The notes: generated by a model from the letters alone, not told the origin. A DNA stretch of 62,851 nt from Rhodoferax sp. (GCF_025354435.1 NZ_JANXMU010000059.1:1-62851), one strand, 5' to 3'. Positions 21,137 to 31,004 are shown, numbered from the stretch's first letter. Translations and numbers: made by a program.

Positions 21137-23433
21137 TAGAAAGACGTACCTATTTGGAATTGCAAGGGTTGGATTCTATCGCCAGCAAACTTGCGAATGG
21201 GCTTAGCATAGGCTAAACGCAAGGGGCCGACCGGAGAAATCCAGCTGAGGCCCACACCGGCCGAAGCCCGCATCTCGCCGAAACGAATCCGGTCATTTTC
21301 GCCGTACACATTGCCAATGTCACCAAAGGCAAACAGGCGCAGCGTGCGGTCATTGCCAGCACCGGGGAACGGCGACTGGATTTCGGTGTTCAGGGTGAAC
21401 TTCTTGGGGCCGCCAATCACCGATCCGGTCACGTCGCGCGGGCCGAGGGTGCCTTGCTCAAAGCCACGCACCGAACCCAAACCACCGCCGTAAAAGTTCT
21501 TGAAAACCGGGAAAGGCCGACCGCCCAGGCCCTTGCCATAACCAACCTCGCCATTGAAAGCCAGGGTGAATTGTTTGGTCAGGGGCACGTACTGTTGGTA
21601 CTGGTAGTTGGTACGCAGGTAATGCGCATCGCCAAACAAACCGGCTTCGGTATTGAGCCGCTGGTAAACACCCGTGCTGGGGGCCAGGGTGCTGTCGCGG
21701 TCATCGCGGGACCAGCCGATGGTCAGCGGAATCGCCAGGCTGGTGTAGCCAAACTCTTCGGCATAAGCCAGGTAAGCGGCCGGGATGTTGGTCCCAGGCT
21801 TGATGGTGGTGCGCTCCAAGCTACCGCCGAAATACACCGTGTCCAGCTCGCTGAACGGTACGCCAAAGCGCAGGCCAGCACCTTCGGTGACCAGCTCGTA
21901 GTTGCCGCCCTGGTCGTTGTAAGGCTTGGTGGCGCGGTGGAAGATATCGATGGAGCGGGAAATGCCGCTGTCGGTGAAATATGGGTCTACCGTGCTGAGC
22001 ACCACTACCTGGTTGTACTTGCTGGTGTTGACTTCCAAGCCAAGGTAATTGCCCGAGCCAAAAGCATTTTCCTGCTTGATGCTGAACGACAGCGAGAGCT
22101 TGTCGGCACTGGAGAAACCAGCCCCCAGCTGGATGCTGCCGCTGGATTTTTCTTCCACATTCACTTGCACATCCACCTGGTCGGGCGAACCGGCTACGTC
22201 TTGCGTTTCGACGTTGACTTCCTTGAAAAAACCCAAACGGTCTACCCGGTCACGCGACAGCTTGATCTTGTCGCCGTCGTACCACGACGATTCCAACTGG
22301 CGGAATTCGCGGCGGATGACTTCGTCTCGGGTACGGCTATTGCCGGCCACATTGACCTTGCGCACATAGGCCCGGCGCGAAGGCTCGGACTGCATCACCA
22401 GGACCACGCGGTTGGTGGCGCGGTCGATTTCAGGCTTGGCCTCGACCTGGGCAAACGCGAAGCCGAAGCTACCGAAATTGTCTTTGAAGGCCTTGGTGGT
22501 TTTGGCCACTAGATCGGCGTTATAGGCCTCGCCGGGCTTGATACTGACCAGCGACTTGAATTCGTCGTCCTTGCCCAGGTAATTGCCTTCCAGGCGCACC
22601 GCCGACACCACAAAACGCTCGCCTTCGGTCACGTTGACGGTGATCGACATGCTTTGCTTGTCAGGCGAAATCGCCACCTGGGTGGAGTCGACCTTGAATT
22701 CCAGGTAACCACGCGACAGGTAATAGGAGCGCAAGGTTTCGATGTCGGCATTCAGCTTGGCGCGGGTGTACCGGTCTGACTTGGTATACCAGCTGAGCCA
22801 GCCACCTGTGTCCAGCTCGAACTGGTTGCGCAGCGTGGATTCGCTAAAGGCCTTGGCACCCACGATGTGGATGTCCTTGATCTTGGCGGGCTCGCCTTCG
22901 GTGATGGTGAAGGTCAGGTTGACGCGGTTGCGCTCCACCGGGGTCACGGTGGTGACCACTTCGGCGGCGTACAGGCTCTTGTTGATGTACTGGCGCTTGA
23001 GTTCCTGCTCGGCACGGTCGGCCAGGGCTTTGTCAAACGGGCGGCCATCGGTCAAACCCACGTCGCGCATGGATTTTTTAAGTGCGTCCTTGTCAAACTC
23101 TTTGGAGCCTACAAACTCGACCTCGGCAATCGTGGGCCGCTCTTCGACCACCACCACCAGCACGTCACCACTGACTTCCAGCCGCACGTCCTTGAACAAA
23201 CCCAGGGCAAACAGGGTGCGGATGGCCGCCGAACCCTGGTCGTCGTTGTAGGTGTCGCCCACCCGGAACGGCAAGGACGCAAAGATGGTGCCCGGTTCAA
23301 CGCGCTGCAAACCTTCGATACGGATGTCGCGGACGGCGAAAGGGGTGACGGCCCAGGCCGTATTGGCAGCCATTACCAGCGCCACGGCAGCCGACAAGGA
23401 CCGCAGGCGAAAGCTATTAAAGTGATTTTTCAT
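21136..23433 (-). CDS. bamA: Outer-membrane protein assembly factor BamA
   Basis: Core of the BAM complex inserting beta-barrel proteins. The product is 765 residues with a signal peptide ending near NTAWA. Five POTRA domains span about 29-430 (first one IRIEGLQRVEPGTIF), and the C-terminal 16-strand Omp85 barrel includes the conserved loop-6 motif SVRGFEQGTLGPRD. The final residue is Phe, as expected for an outer-membrane protein. It is transcribed after rseP. Confidence 0.97.
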   Translation of the reverse strand: MKNHFNSFRLRSLSAAVALVMAANTAWAVTPFAVRDIRIEGLQRVEPGTIFASLPFRVGDTYNDDQGSAAIRTLFALGLFKDVRLEVSGDVLVVVVEERPTIAEVEFVGSKEFDKDALKKSMRDVGLTDGRPFDKALADRAEQELKRQYINKSLYAAEVVTTVTPVERNRVNLTFTITEGEPAKIKDIHIVGAKAFSESTLRNQFELDTGGWLSWYTKSDRYTRAKLNADIETLRSYYLSRGYLEFKVDSTQVAISPDKQSMSITVNVTEGERFVVSAVRLEGNYLGKDDEFKSLVSIKPGEAYNADLVAKTTKAFKDNFGSFGFAFAQVEAKPEIDRATNRVVLVMQSEPSRRAYVRKVNVAGNSRTRDEVIRREFRQLESSWYDGDKIKLSRDRVDRLGFFKEVNVETQDVAGSPDQVDVQVNVEEKSSGSIQLGAGFSSADKLSLSFSIKQENAFGSGNYLGLEVNTSKYNQVVVLSTVDPYFTDSGISRSIDIFHRATKPYNDQGGNYELVTEGAGLRFGVPFSELDTVYFGGSLERTTIKPGTNIPAAYLAYAEEFGYTSLAIPLTIGWSRDDRDSTLAPSTGVYQRLNTEAGLFGDAHYLRTNYQYQQYVPLTKQFTLAFNGEVGYGKGLGGRPFPVFKNFYGGGLGSVRGFEQGTLGPRDVTGSVIGGPKKFTLNTEIQSPFPGAGNDRTLRLFAFGDIGNVYGENDRIRFGEMRASAGVGLSWISPVGPLRLAYAKPIRKFAGDRIQPLQFQIGTSF

Positions 23434-23481
23434 GGAATGTGGTAGGTCTGATGCCGCGCCAAGCGGGCAGTCAGATAAATA

Positions 23482-24843
23482 TTAGCCAAACAGGCGGTTG
23501 ACATCGTTAAACAGTGCAATGGACATCATCAACAACAGCACTGCACCGCCTCCGCGCTGCAAGCGTTCCATCCAAGCGTCGGATACGCGTTTGCCTGTGA
23601 CGGCCTCCCAAAGATAATACAACAGGTGCCCACCGTCCAAAATCGGGATGGGCAGAAGGTTCAGTACACCGAGGCTAACGCTAATCAGGGCCAAAAATAC
23701 CAGGTACTGGGTAAAGCCCAGGCTGGCCGACTTGCCCGCGTATTCGGCCACCGACAAAGGGCCGCTCAAATTCTTGATGGAGGCCTCGCCCACCACCATG
23801 CGGCCCATCATGCGCAGGGTCAGGCCCGACACCTCCCAGGTGCGCTCCACGCCGCGCCACAAGCCGTCAAACACGCCATAGCGGATGGTCAGCATCTCGG
23901 GGGGTGCGCCCACATAGGCGCTGATGCGGCCAATCGACTGCAGACCATCGGGCTTTACTTCGGGGGTGACACTCACATCCAGCCGCTGACCCGCCCGGTC
24001 AATCTGCCAGACCTGCGCCAGCGCCTGCCCGCCGGACAAAGAGCTGCGGATGGTGTCGCGCAACTGCTGGCCGTCCACAATCGGCGTGTTACCCACCCGC
24101 AGTACCAGGTCGCCGCTGGCCAAGCCCGCACGGGCACCCGCGCCATCGGCCATCACTTCACCCAGTACCGGACGGGTCCAGGGGCCAAGCACACCGATGG
24201 TGCGGAACAGCTGGGCATCGGCATCCTGGGCGTGCAGCGGAGCCAAAGCCATCACCACCTCGCGCCGGGCCCCTTGGGCGGACGTGGCCAGCTCCAGGCG
24301 CACATCGCGACTGTCCAACGCACCCCGGGTGAGCAACCACCGCAACTCGTCAAACGAAGCTACATCTTCCAAATCTTCACCGTCCCAGCCCGCCCGGGTG
24401 ACGGTTTCACCGCCCTGGATTCCGGCCTTTTCGGCCACCGAGCCAATGGTGGGGCTGGCCAGAACGGCCTTGGGCTCCTGCACCCCGCTCCAGTTGACCA
24501 GCGCGTAGAGCAGTACCGCCAGCAACAGATTTGCCGCCGGACCAGCCGCCACGATGGCCGCACGCTTGGGCAGAGACTGGGTGTTGAAGGCCAGGTGGCG
24601 CTCTTCGGCCGCTACCGGCGCTTCGCGCTCGTCCAGCATTTTCACAAAGCCCCCGAGCGGAAAGGCACTGATGACAAATTCGGTCGGCGAACCCTTGGGT
24701 TGCCAGCGCAGCACGGTCTGGCCAAAGCCGATGGAGAACTTCAAGACCTTGACCCCACAGGCCACAGCAACCCGGTAATGGCCGTACTCGTGCACCGCAA
24801 TCAACAAGGCCAGCGCAACGATAAAAGCAACGATGGTCAGCAT
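23482..24843 (-). CDS. rseP: RIP site-2 zinc metalloprotease RseP
   Basis: Intramembrane protease that cleaves anti-sigma factors such as RseA and, in other bacteria, FecR-family proteins during surface signalling. The product is 453 residues. The active site AVHEYGHYRVA (HEXXH) is in the first membrane helix, two PDZ domains lie near 125-310, and the third metal ligand is in LLPIPILDGGHL. It is therefore a plausible executor for the sigma/anti-sigma hybrid 10 kb away. It lies between dxr and bamA. Confidence 0.96.
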   Translation of the reverse strand: MLTIVAFIVALALLIAVHEYGHYRVAVACGVKVLKFSIGFGQTVLRWQPKGSPTEFVISAFPLGGFVKMLDEREAPVAAEERHLAFNTQSLPKRAAIVAAGPAANLLLAVLLYALVNWSGVQEPKAVLASPTIGSVAEKAGIQGGETVTRAGWDGEDLEDVASFDELRWLLTRGALDSRDVRLELATSAQGARREVVMALAPLHAQDADAQLFRTIGVLGPWTRPVLGEVMADGAGARAGLASGDLVLRVGNTPIVDGQQLRDTIRSSLSGGQALAQVWQIDRAGQRLDVSVTPEVKPDGLQSIGRISAYVGAPPEMLTIRYGVFDGLWRGVERTWEVSGLTLRMMGRMVVGEASIKNLSGPLSVAEYAGKSASLGFTQYLVFLALISVSLGVLNLLPIPILDGGHLLYYLWEAVTGKRVSDAWMERLQRGGGAVLLLMMSIALFNDVNRLFG

Positions 24844-24863
24844 GGGAATCCTTAGTGGCGAAT

Positions 24864-26036
24864 CTACAGACGGGACAATGCCTGCTGCGCAACGGCGCGG
24901 GATTGGGCGTCCAACGCCAGCAAATCTTCCAGCGTCTGCGGCTTGGAGGGGCTGACCGCCGCCAAAGTTGCAAGATTGATCGCATGGATCTGGTCAAAGC
25001 GGATGCGCCGATCCAAAAAGGCCGCCACCGCCACCTCGTTAGCCGCATTCAGCACCGCACAGGTGCCCGATGGGGCGCGTAAGCTCTCCCAGGCCAATTG
25101 CAGGCAGGGAAAGCGCTGGAAATCAGGCACCTCAAAGGTCATGGCCGCCATTTGGGAGAAGTCCAGCCGTGCCGTGCCGCTTTCAATACGCTCGGGCCAG
25201 GACAGGCCGTAGGCAATCGGCACCCGCATGTCGGGCGTTCCCAGTTGGGCCATCACCGAAGCGTCGTGGAATTGCACCATCGAATGGATGATTTGCTGCG
25301 GATGGATCACCACCTCGATCTGCTCGGGGGTTACGCCAAACAGGTATTTGGCCTCGATCACCTCCAGCGCCTTGTTCATCATGGTGGCCGAGTCCACCGA
25401 AATCTTGCGGCCCATGGCGAAGTTGGGGTGGGCGCAGGCCTGCTCGGGAGTCACGTCGCGCAACGTGGCCGGGTCGCGCGTGCGAAACGGGCCGCCTGAC
25501 GAGGTCAGCATGATTTTTTCGATGCGCCGGGGCCAGACCGCCGGGTCTTCCGGCAGCGACTGGAACACCGCTGAATGTTCGCTATCGATGGGCAGCAGCA
25601 AGGCCCCGCCCTGCTTGACTGCCGCCAAAAACACCTCGCCACCGACGACCAGCGCCTCTTTGTTGGCCAGCAACAAGCGCTTGCCCGCACGGGCGGCAGC
25701 CAGGCACGGGGCCAAGCCCGCTGCGCCAACGATGGCCGCCATGACCGCATCGACCTCGGGGTGCGACGCTACCATTTCAATAGCTACTGGTGCAGATAGT
25801 ACCTGGGTGGGAAGGCTATTTTGCTTAATCTTCTCAGCCAGCAGCGCGGCATGCGGTGCACTGGCCATCACGGCGAAGCGGGGCTTGAACTGCGCGCACT
25901 GCTGCAGCATCAGGTCCACCTGGGTGGCTGCGGTGAGAGCGAACACCTCAAACCGGTCTGGGTGGCGGGAGACCACGTCCAAAGTGCTGGTACCCACCGA
26001 GCCGGTAGAACCCAAAATCGTCAAAGCCTGTCGCAT
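24864..26036 (-). CDS. dxr: 1-deoxy-D-xylulose-5-phosphate reductoisomerase
   Basis: Makes MEP in the non-mevalonate isoprenoid pathway, using NADPH. The product is 390 residues. NADPH-binding LGSTGSVGTSTLDVV is at the N terminus; the metal/substrate region includes KISVDSATMMNKALEVIEA. Residues 67-88 (KQNSLPTQVLSAPVAIEMVA) coincide with a dispersed repeat copy, between two conserved blocks (ALLAEKI and VMAAIVGAAGL). From memory the spacing of those blocks equals that in E. coli, so there is no net insertion. dxs lies at 56-58 kb in this window. Confidence 0.96.
   Translation of the reverse strand: MRQALTILGSTGSVGTSTLDVVSRHPDRFEVFALTAATQVDLMLQQCAQFKPRFAVMASAPHAALLAEKIKQNSLPTQVLSAPVAIEMVASHPEVDAVMAAIVGAAGLAPCLAAARAGKRLLLANKEALVVGGEVFLAAVKQGGALLLPIDSEHSAVFQSLPEDPAVWPRRIEKIMLTSSGGPFRTRDPATLRDVTPEQACAHPNFAMGRKISVDSATMMNKALEVIEAKYLFGVTPEQIEVVIHPQQIIHSMVQFHDASVMAQLGTPDMRVPIAYGLSWPERIESGTARLDFSQMAAMTFEVPDFQRFPCLQLAWESLRAPSGTCAVLNAANEVAVAAFLDRRIRFDQIHAINLATLAAVSPSKPQTLEDLLALDAQSRAVAQQALSRL
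25771..25836 (+). repeat. SIR dispersed repeat, copy 4 (inside dxr)
   Basis: Runs accatttcaatagctactg, gtgcagatagtacctgggtg and ggaaggctattttgcttaat. It is antisense to dxr and open in its frame, encoding LPTQVLSAPVAIEMVA. Confidence 0.75.
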
Positions 26037-26046
26037 GCGTCCGTCC

Positions 26047-26898
26047 TTAACCGACTATGGATGCCAGCATCATGGCCAGCGGCAGGGTGGGCAACAGCGC
26101 ATCCACCCGGTCCAGCACGCCGCCGTGGCCGGGCAACAGGCCGCTACTGTCCTTGACCCCGGCGCTGCGCTTGATGAGCGACTCAACCAAGTCCCCTACC
26201 ACGCTCATCGCCGCCATAAACAGTGCGGCCACCACCAGCAGAACACCGCTCTGGTGCGCCAGCCGGGTGTACAGGCTGGCCACCGGCGAGGCCCAGGCGT
26301 TATCGGCCCACACCCACGCTACGGCCAGCACCAGCACGCCCAGCATGCCGCCGCACACGCCCTCCCAGCTTTTGCCGGGGCTGATGGCAGGGGCGAGTTT
26401 GTTTTTAAAGAATTTCGTGCCGAAAGCCCGGCCCGCAAAGTAGGCACCGATATCGGCCACCCAGACCAGCAGCAGCACCGACAGCAAGAAGTTGGTGCCA
26501 ATCACCCGTGCCTGACAGATGGCCAGCCAGGCCAGCCACAGGGCGGCAAAGCCGACAATGCCGCGCACCACCTTGTCGATGTTCGCCCAGCCGTTCACCC
26601 CGTTGCGCAGCAGCCAGCCGCCCACGAGCACCCAGGCCGCACCGGCAATGGTCCACAGCGTGGGCGTATGGGCCGTCAGCAGACCCATGATCCACGACAG
26701 CAGGCAGGTAAACACCATGGCCATGGCCAGCGCCACCGACTTGGGCTGCGACATGCCATTCATGCGGCCCCACTCCCAGGTGGCGGCGGCAATCGCGACG
26801 ATGGCCAGCAGGCACAGGGGTTCAGGAGCCGGATAGAACAACGCAGGCAAAAGAAAGGCCAGCAAAACCAGGGCCGTGATAACGCGTTGCAACAGCAT
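26047..26898 (-). CDS. cdsA: Phosphatidate cytidylyltransferase
   Basis: Inner-membrane enzyme making CDP-diacylglycerol for phospholipid synthesis. The product is 283 residues with about seven or eight membrane helices. The family signature near the C terminus is split as SLIKRSAGVKDSSGLLPGHG and GVLDRVDAL, containing the catalytic Asp residues. A 10-base gap to dxr and 9 bases from uppS place it mid-operon. Confidence 0.95.
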   Translation of the reverse strand: MLLQRVITALVLLAFLLPALFYPAPEPLCLLAIVAIAAATWEWGRMNGMSQPKSVALAMAMVFTCLLSWIMGLLTAHTPTLWTIAGAAWVLVGGWLLRNGVNGWANIDKVVRGIVGFAALWLAWLAICQARVIGTNFLLSVLLLVWVADIGAYFAGRAFGTKFFKNKLAPAISPGKSWEGVCGGMLGVLVLAVAWVWADNAWASPVASLYTRLAHQSGVLLVVAALFMAAMSVVGDLVESLIKRSAGVKDSSGLLPGHGGVLDRVDALLPTLPLAMMLASIVG

Positions 26899-26907
26899 AG
26901 GGAAAAC

Positions 26908-27630
26908 TCAGGTATTCAGGCCAACGGCGACAGGTGCCACCTGCGCCGAGGTTTTGCCAAATCGGCGCTCGCGGCCGTTGTAGACGGCAATCGCCTCGTC
27001 CAGCGCGGCTTCGTCAAAATCAGGCCAGAGTTTGTCGCTGAACACCAGCTCGGAATAGGCCGCCTGCCAGAGCAGGAAGTTACTGATACGAAATTCGCCG
27101 CCGGTACGGATCAGCAGGTCTGGGTCGGGCGAATGGGCCAGGGCCATGGCGCGGTCCATGCTTTTTTCGGTAATGGGCTCGCCCGCCGCAGCCAGTTTCT
27201 GCGCGGCCTGGGCAATGTCCCAGCGGCCACCGTAGTTAAAGCAGATGTTAAGCACCAGCTTGCGGTTGTCCGCGGTTTCTTTTTCGGCTGCCAACAGGCC
27301 GTTGCGCACTTTGTCGGACAGGGCCGACAGGTTGCCCACAAAGTGCAGTTGCGCGCCGTTGGCCTTGAGCTTGACCACCTCTTTGGCCAGCACGCTGACC
27401 ATCAGCGACATCAGACCCGAGACTTCTTCAGCCGGCCGGTCCCAGTTTTCAGATGAGAACGCAAACACGGTCAATACGCCCACGCCCCGGTCCAGGCAGG
27501 CCTGCACGCAACGGCGCAGCGCATCCCCGCCTTGGTGGTGCCCGGCTAGGCGCGGCATGAAACGCCGGCTCGCCCAGCGGCCATTGCCGTCCATGACGAT
27601 GGCGATGTGGTGGGGAACGAGAGTAGCCAT
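26908..27630 (-). CDS. uppS: Undecaprenyl diphosphate synthase
   Basis: Cis-prenyltransferase making C55-PP, the lipid carrier for peptidoglycan and O-antigen. The product is 240 residues. Motifs are IVMDGNGRWA with the catalytic Asp, FAFSSENWDRP, CFNYGGRWD, and DLLIRTGGEFRISNFLLWQ. It lies between frr and cdsA, 14 bases after frr. Confidence 0.96.
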   Translation of the reverse strand: MATLVPHHIAIVMDGNGRWASRRFMPRLAGHHQGGDALRRCVQACLDRGVGVLTVFAFSSENWDRPAEEVSGLMSLMVSVLAKEVVKLKANGAQLHFVGNLSALSDKVRNGLLAAEKETADNRKLVLNICFNYGGRWDIAQAAQKLAAAGEPITEKSMDRAMALAHSPDPDLLIRTGGEFRISNFLLWQAAYSELVFSDKLWPDFDEAALDEAIAVYNGRERRFGKTSAQVAPVAVGLNT

Positions 27631-27644
27631 CGGCGCTGTCAGGC

Positions 27645-28205
27645 CTAGACCGCCATGATGTCAGCTTCTTTGGCTACGACCAACTGATCGACTTCGGCGA
27701 TGTAGCGGTCGGTCAATTTTTGTACGTCTGCTTCGGCGCGCTTTTGGTCGTCTTCCGAGGCCAGTTTGTCTTTCACCAGCTTTTTGATGGCTTCGTTGGC
27801 ATCCCGGCGCACGTTGCGCACGATGATCTTGGCACTTTCGCCTTCGGTACGGGCCAGCTTGGTGAGCTCCTTGCGGCGTTCTTCGCTCATGGCGGGCATG
27901 GGCACGCGGATCAGGTCGCCCATGGACGCCGGATTCAGACCCAGATGGCTGTCGCGGATGGCCTTTTCGACCTTGGCAGCCATGTTCTTTTCCCAGGGCT
28001 GCACGCCGATGGTGCGCGAGTCGATCAGCGACACATTGGCCACCTGGCTGATCGGCACCATGGAGCCGTAATAGTCCACTTGCACGGTGTCCAGCAGACC
28101 AGGATTGGCGCGACCGGTGCGGATTTTGGACAGATTGTTCTTGAATGCCACGATGGACTGGTCCATCCGGGCTTGCAAATTGGTTTTAACGTCGGCGATA
28201 GTCAT
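27645..28205 (-). CDS. frr: Ribosome recycling factor
   Basis: Splits post-termination ribosomes together with EF-G. The product is 186 residues from ATG 28205 ([15 protein letters not shown]), the normal length; a longer in-frame form reaches into the pyrH intergenic region. The three-helix bundle is interrupted by the small beta domain ([20 protein letters not shown]). Conserved segments include [11 protein letters not shown] and [15 protein letters not shown] ribosome site GAGGAG lies upstream. Confidence 0.97.
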   Translation of the reverse strand: MTIADVKTNLQARMDQSIVAFKNNLSKIRTGRANPGLLDTVQVDYYGSMVPISQVANVSLIDSRTIGVQPWEKNMAAKVEKAIRDSHLGLNPASMGDLIRVPMPAMSEERRKELTKLARTEGESAKIIVRNVRRDANEAIKKLVKDKLASEDDQKRAEADVQKLTDRYIAEVDQLVVAKEADIMAV

Positions 28206-28236
28206 TTTGATGCTCCTCAGTAGTCCAAGGTCTGAA

Positions 28237-28959
28237 TTAGGCGTGAACCAACGTACCTTCGTCTTCACCCATCACCACGCGTTTCAACGCGCCGTGTTTG
28301 AAGATCGAGAAAACCTTGATCGGCAGCTTCTGGTCGCGGCACAGCGCAAAGGCGGTGGCGTCCATGATGCCCAGATTTTGCGACATCGCTTGGTCAAACG
28401 TCAGCGTGGTGTAACGGGACGCGCTGGGGTCTTTCTTAGGGTCGGCGGTGTAAACACCATCCACCTTGGTGGCCTTGAGCACGATTTCGGCACCGATTTC
28501 GGCACCCCGCAAGGCTGCAGCCGTGTCGGTGGTGAAAAACGGGTTACCGGTACCGGCCGCAAACACCACGACCTTGCCTTCTTCGAGGTACTGCAAGGCC
28601 TTGGGCCGCACGTAGGGTTCGACCACCTGGTCGATGGCGATGGCCGACATGACGCGGGCGGTCAAACCGGCCTTGTTCATAGCATCTGCCAACGCCAGCG
28701 CATTCATCACCGTGGCAAGCATGCCCATGTAGTCGGCGGTGGCACGGTCCATACCGACCGAGCCGCCCGCCACACCGCGGAAAATATTGCCGCCACCGAT
28801 CACCACGGCCACCTGCACCCCCAAACGGGTGATTTCGGCAACCTCTTCGACCATGCGCACGATGGTGTCGCGGTTGATGCCGAACTGGTCGTCGCCCATC
28901 AGCGCCTCCCCCGACAGCTTGAGCAAAATACGCTTATAGGCTGGTTGGGCTTGGGTCAT
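28237..28959 (-). CDS. pyrH: UMP kinase
   Basis: Phosphorylates UMP to UDP; hexameric, usually feedback-inhibited by UTP. The product is 240 residues from ATG 28959, behind AGGACTCGCCCT. Motifs are [39 protein letters not shown] and [12 protein letters not shown]. It lies between tsf and frr, the usual order. Confidence 0.97.
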   Translation of the reverse strand: MTQAQPAYKRILLKLSGEALMGDDQFGINRDTIVRMVEEVAEITRLGVQVAVVIGGGNIFRGVAGGSVGMDRATADYMGMLATVMNALALADAMNKAGLTARVMSAIAIDQVVEPYVRPKALQYLEEGKVVVFAAGTGNPFFTTDTAAALRGAEIGAEIVLKATKVDGVYTADPKKDPSASRYTTLTFDQAMSQNLGIMDATAFALCRDQKLPIKVFSIFKHGALKRVVMGEDEGTLVHA

Positions 28960-29032
28960 AGGGCGAGTCCTCGTAATGGTGGGAAAGTAGGCAATGGTAG
29001 GGACAAAATAGGTCAGTACAGAGTCAGAGAAC

Positions 29033-29956
29033 TTATGCCGTTGCCTTGGCAGCAGCCACTTGGGCGGCCACTTCGGCTGCGAAGTCGTCGACCTTCTTCT
29101 CAATGCCTTCACCCACCACAAACATGGTGAATGCTTTTACGGTGGTGCTAGCGGCCTTGAGCATTTGCTCAACCGTTTGCTTGTCGTTCTTGACGAAAGA
29201 CTGGTTGAACAACGAGACTTCCTTCAGGTACTTTTGCACGCCGCCTTCGATGCGCTTGGCAACGATTTCGTCGGACTGGACCGGCTTGCCAGCGGCCACA
29301 GCCACCGAAGCGTCTTCTGCGGCCTTGGCAGTTGCCACCGAGCGCTCTTTGGCGATCAGGTCGGCAGGTACGTCGGCGCTGGACAAAGCCACGGGCTTCA
29401 TGGCGGCAATGTGCATGGCCACGTCTTTGGCAGCCACGTCGTCGCCTTCAAACTCAACCACCACGCCGATGCGCGTGCCGTGCAGGTAGCCGGCCAGCTT
29501 AGCGCCGGTGCTGAACTGCTTGAAGCGACGGAAAGTCATGTTTTCGCCGATCTTGCCGATCAGGCCCTTGCGCACATCTTCCAGGGTGGGGCCGAAACCG
29601 TCCTGGGTGTAGGCCAAGGCGCTCAGGGCAGCCACGTCAGCAGGGTTGTTCTTGGCGATCAATTCGACCGCGCCCTGGGCCAGCGCCAGGAAGCTGTCGT
29701 TCTTGGTCACGAAGTCAGTTTCGCAGTTGACTTCGAGCAGTGCGCCGGTGGTGCCGTCAAAGTAGCTGGTGACCACGCCTTCGGCGGTGATGCGCGAAGC
29801 GGCCTTGCCCGCCTTGCTACCCAGCTTGACGCGCAACAGCTCTTCGGCTTTGCCCATGTCGCCTTCGGCTTCGGTCAATGCCTTCTTGCATTCCATCATG
29901 GGAGCGTCGGTTTTGCCACGCAGTTCAGCGACCATGCTTGCGGTAATTGCAGCCAT
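29033..29956 (-). CDS. tsf: Elongation factor Ts
   Basis: Nucleotide exchange factor for EF-Tu. The product is 307 residues from ATG 29956, which has GGAG six bases upstream. The N-terminal UBA-like domain is [20 protein letters not shown]; the EF-Tu contact TDFV appears in [13 protein letters not shown]. The dimerisation core and C-terminal module follow. It is separated from rpsB by a hairpin with a T-run, as in E. coli. Confidence 0.97.
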   Translation of the reverse strand: MAAITASMVAELRGKTDAPMMECKKALTEAEGDMGKAEELLRVKLGSKAGKAASRITAEGVVTSYFDGTTGALLEVNCETDFVTKNDSFLALAQGAVELIAKNNPADVAALSALAYTQDGFGPTLEDVRKGLIGKIGENMTFRRFKQFSTGAKLAGYLHGTRIGVVVEFEGDDVAAKDVAMHIAAMKPVALSSADVPADLIAKERSVATAKAAEDASVAVAAGKPVQSDEIVAKRIEGGVQKYLKEVSLFNQSFVKNDKQTVEQMLKAASTTVKAFTMFVVGEGIEKKVDDFAAEVAAQVAAAKATA

Positions 29957-29987
29957 ATATTTCTCCGTCTTCAAAACAAAATTGGTT

Positions 29988-30010
29988 AAAAAAAAGGGGG
30001 CTTGCGCCCC
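29988..30010 (-). terminator. Hairpin with GNRA loop and T-run between rpsB and tsf
   Basis: On the minus strand GGGGC-GCAA-GCCCC is followed by C and eight T. The stem is short but has a stable GCAA tetraloop. It should lower tsf and downstream expression relative to rpsB rather than stop all transcription, since the operon continues without another clear promoter. Confidence 0.75.
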
Positions 30011-30048
30011 TCTTTGATCGCAGCGGTACGCCGCGCCATGGGGAACGC

Positions 30049-30807
30049 TTAGGCTGCAGCAGCCTCGTTCACTTCCACGAATTCGTCGGCGCTTTCAGCA
30101 GCTGCCACGGCCTTGACCACGTCATTGCCAGCGCTGTTGCGGCCTTCGATGATCGCGTCGGCGATGCCACGGGCGTACAGAGCAACAGCCTTGGAGGAGT
30201 CATCATTGCCAGGGATCACGTAGTCGATGCCTTCTGGGGAGTGGTTGGTATCGACCACGCCGATCAGAGGGATGCCCAGCTTGCGGGCTTCGAGGATGGC
30301 GATCTTGTGGAAGCCCACGTCGATCACGAAGATCGCGTCAGGCAAGGTGACCATATCCTGGATGCCGCCGATGTCTTTTTCCAGCTTCAGCATTTCGCGA
30401 GCGAACATCAGCTGTTCTTTTTTGCTCATTGCGTCCAGACCGGCTTCTTGTTGGATCTTCATGTCCTTCAAGCGCTTGATCGAGGTCTTGACGGTTTTGA
30501 AGTTGGTCAGCATACCGCCGAGCCAGCGTTGGTCGACGAAAGGCACGCCTGCACGGGCAGCTTCGCCGGCGACGATTTCGCGGGCTTGGCGCTTGGTGCC
30601 GACCATCAAAATGGTGCCACGGTTAGCGGTCAGTTGCTTGGCAAACTTGGTCGCTTCCTGGAACATCGGCAGCGATTTTTCCAGGTTGATGATGTGGATC
30701 TTGTTACGGTGACCGAAGATGAACGGGGCCATCTTGGGGTTCCAGAAACGGGTTTGGTGGCCGAAATGGACACCGGCTTCGAGCATTTCGCGCATGTTGA
30801 CGGACAT
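30049..30807 (-). CDS. rpsB: 30S ribosomal protein S2
   Basis: Small-subunit protein, late-assembling, also a translational regulator of its own operon in E. coli. The product is 252 residues. Family signatures are [22 protein letters not shown] at the N terminus (key His-Phe-Gly-His) and [20 protein letters not shown] in the middle. The C terminus is Ala/Glu-rich. ATG 30807 has AAGGAAAA upstream. It is first gene of the long minus-strand cluster. Confidence 0.98.
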   Translation of the reverse strand: MSVNMREMLEAGVHFGHQTRFWNPKMAPFIFGHRNKIHIINLEKSLPMFQEATKFAKQLTANRGTILMVGTKRQAREIVAGEAARAGVPFVDQRWLGGMLTNFKTVKTSIKRLKDMKIQQEAGLDAMSKKEQLMFAREMLKLEKDIGGIQDMVTLPDAIFVIDVGFHKIAILEARKLGIPLIGVVDTNHSPEGIDYVIPGNDDSSKAVALYARGIADAIIEGRNSAGNDVVKAVAAAESADEFVEVNEAAAA

Positions 30808-30852
30808 GGTATTTTCCTTAAGGTTGCGTCTAAAATCCAGTCCGATTTGCCA

Positions 30853-30876
30853 CTGTGATATATGAAAATATCACAG
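30853..30876 (-). promoter_or_regulatory. rpsB leader hairpin
   Basis: A perfect 9-bp inverted repeat (ctgtgatat / atatcacag) with a 6-base loop lies about 45 bases before the rpsB start in its 5' leader. There is no T-run, so it is not an obvious terminator. It is a candidate S2 autoregulatory structure or mRNA stabiliser; the position supports this but nothing proves it. Confidence 0.45.
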
Positions 30877-30906
30877 GGCAACACCTTGATGGACTGGTTT
30901 GCGATT

Positions 30907-30921
30907 TGTTCTGCGAGAACA
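30907..30921. promoter_or_regulatory. Palindrome TGTTCTGCGAGAACA in the rpsB/amidase intergenic region
   Basis: A perfect dyad (TGTTCT-gcg-AGAACA) lies about 85 bases upstream of the amidase start and 100 bases upstream of rpsB. The spacing does not fit the LexA consensus. It could be an operator for either divergent gene; the binding protein is unknown. Confidence 0.3.
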
Positions 30922-31004
30922 GCCTGTACCCATTGATACGCGTTTGACCGATCAGCAAAACCCAAGGAGTCTAGCACACTCCCTATTCACAGTAGATTCC
31001 CCGC

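Noticed and set aside
30907-30921. LexA box
   Set aside because: The dyad has nine bases between TGT and ACA; the gammaproteobacterial/betaproteobacterial LexA box CTGT-N8-ACAG needs eight.
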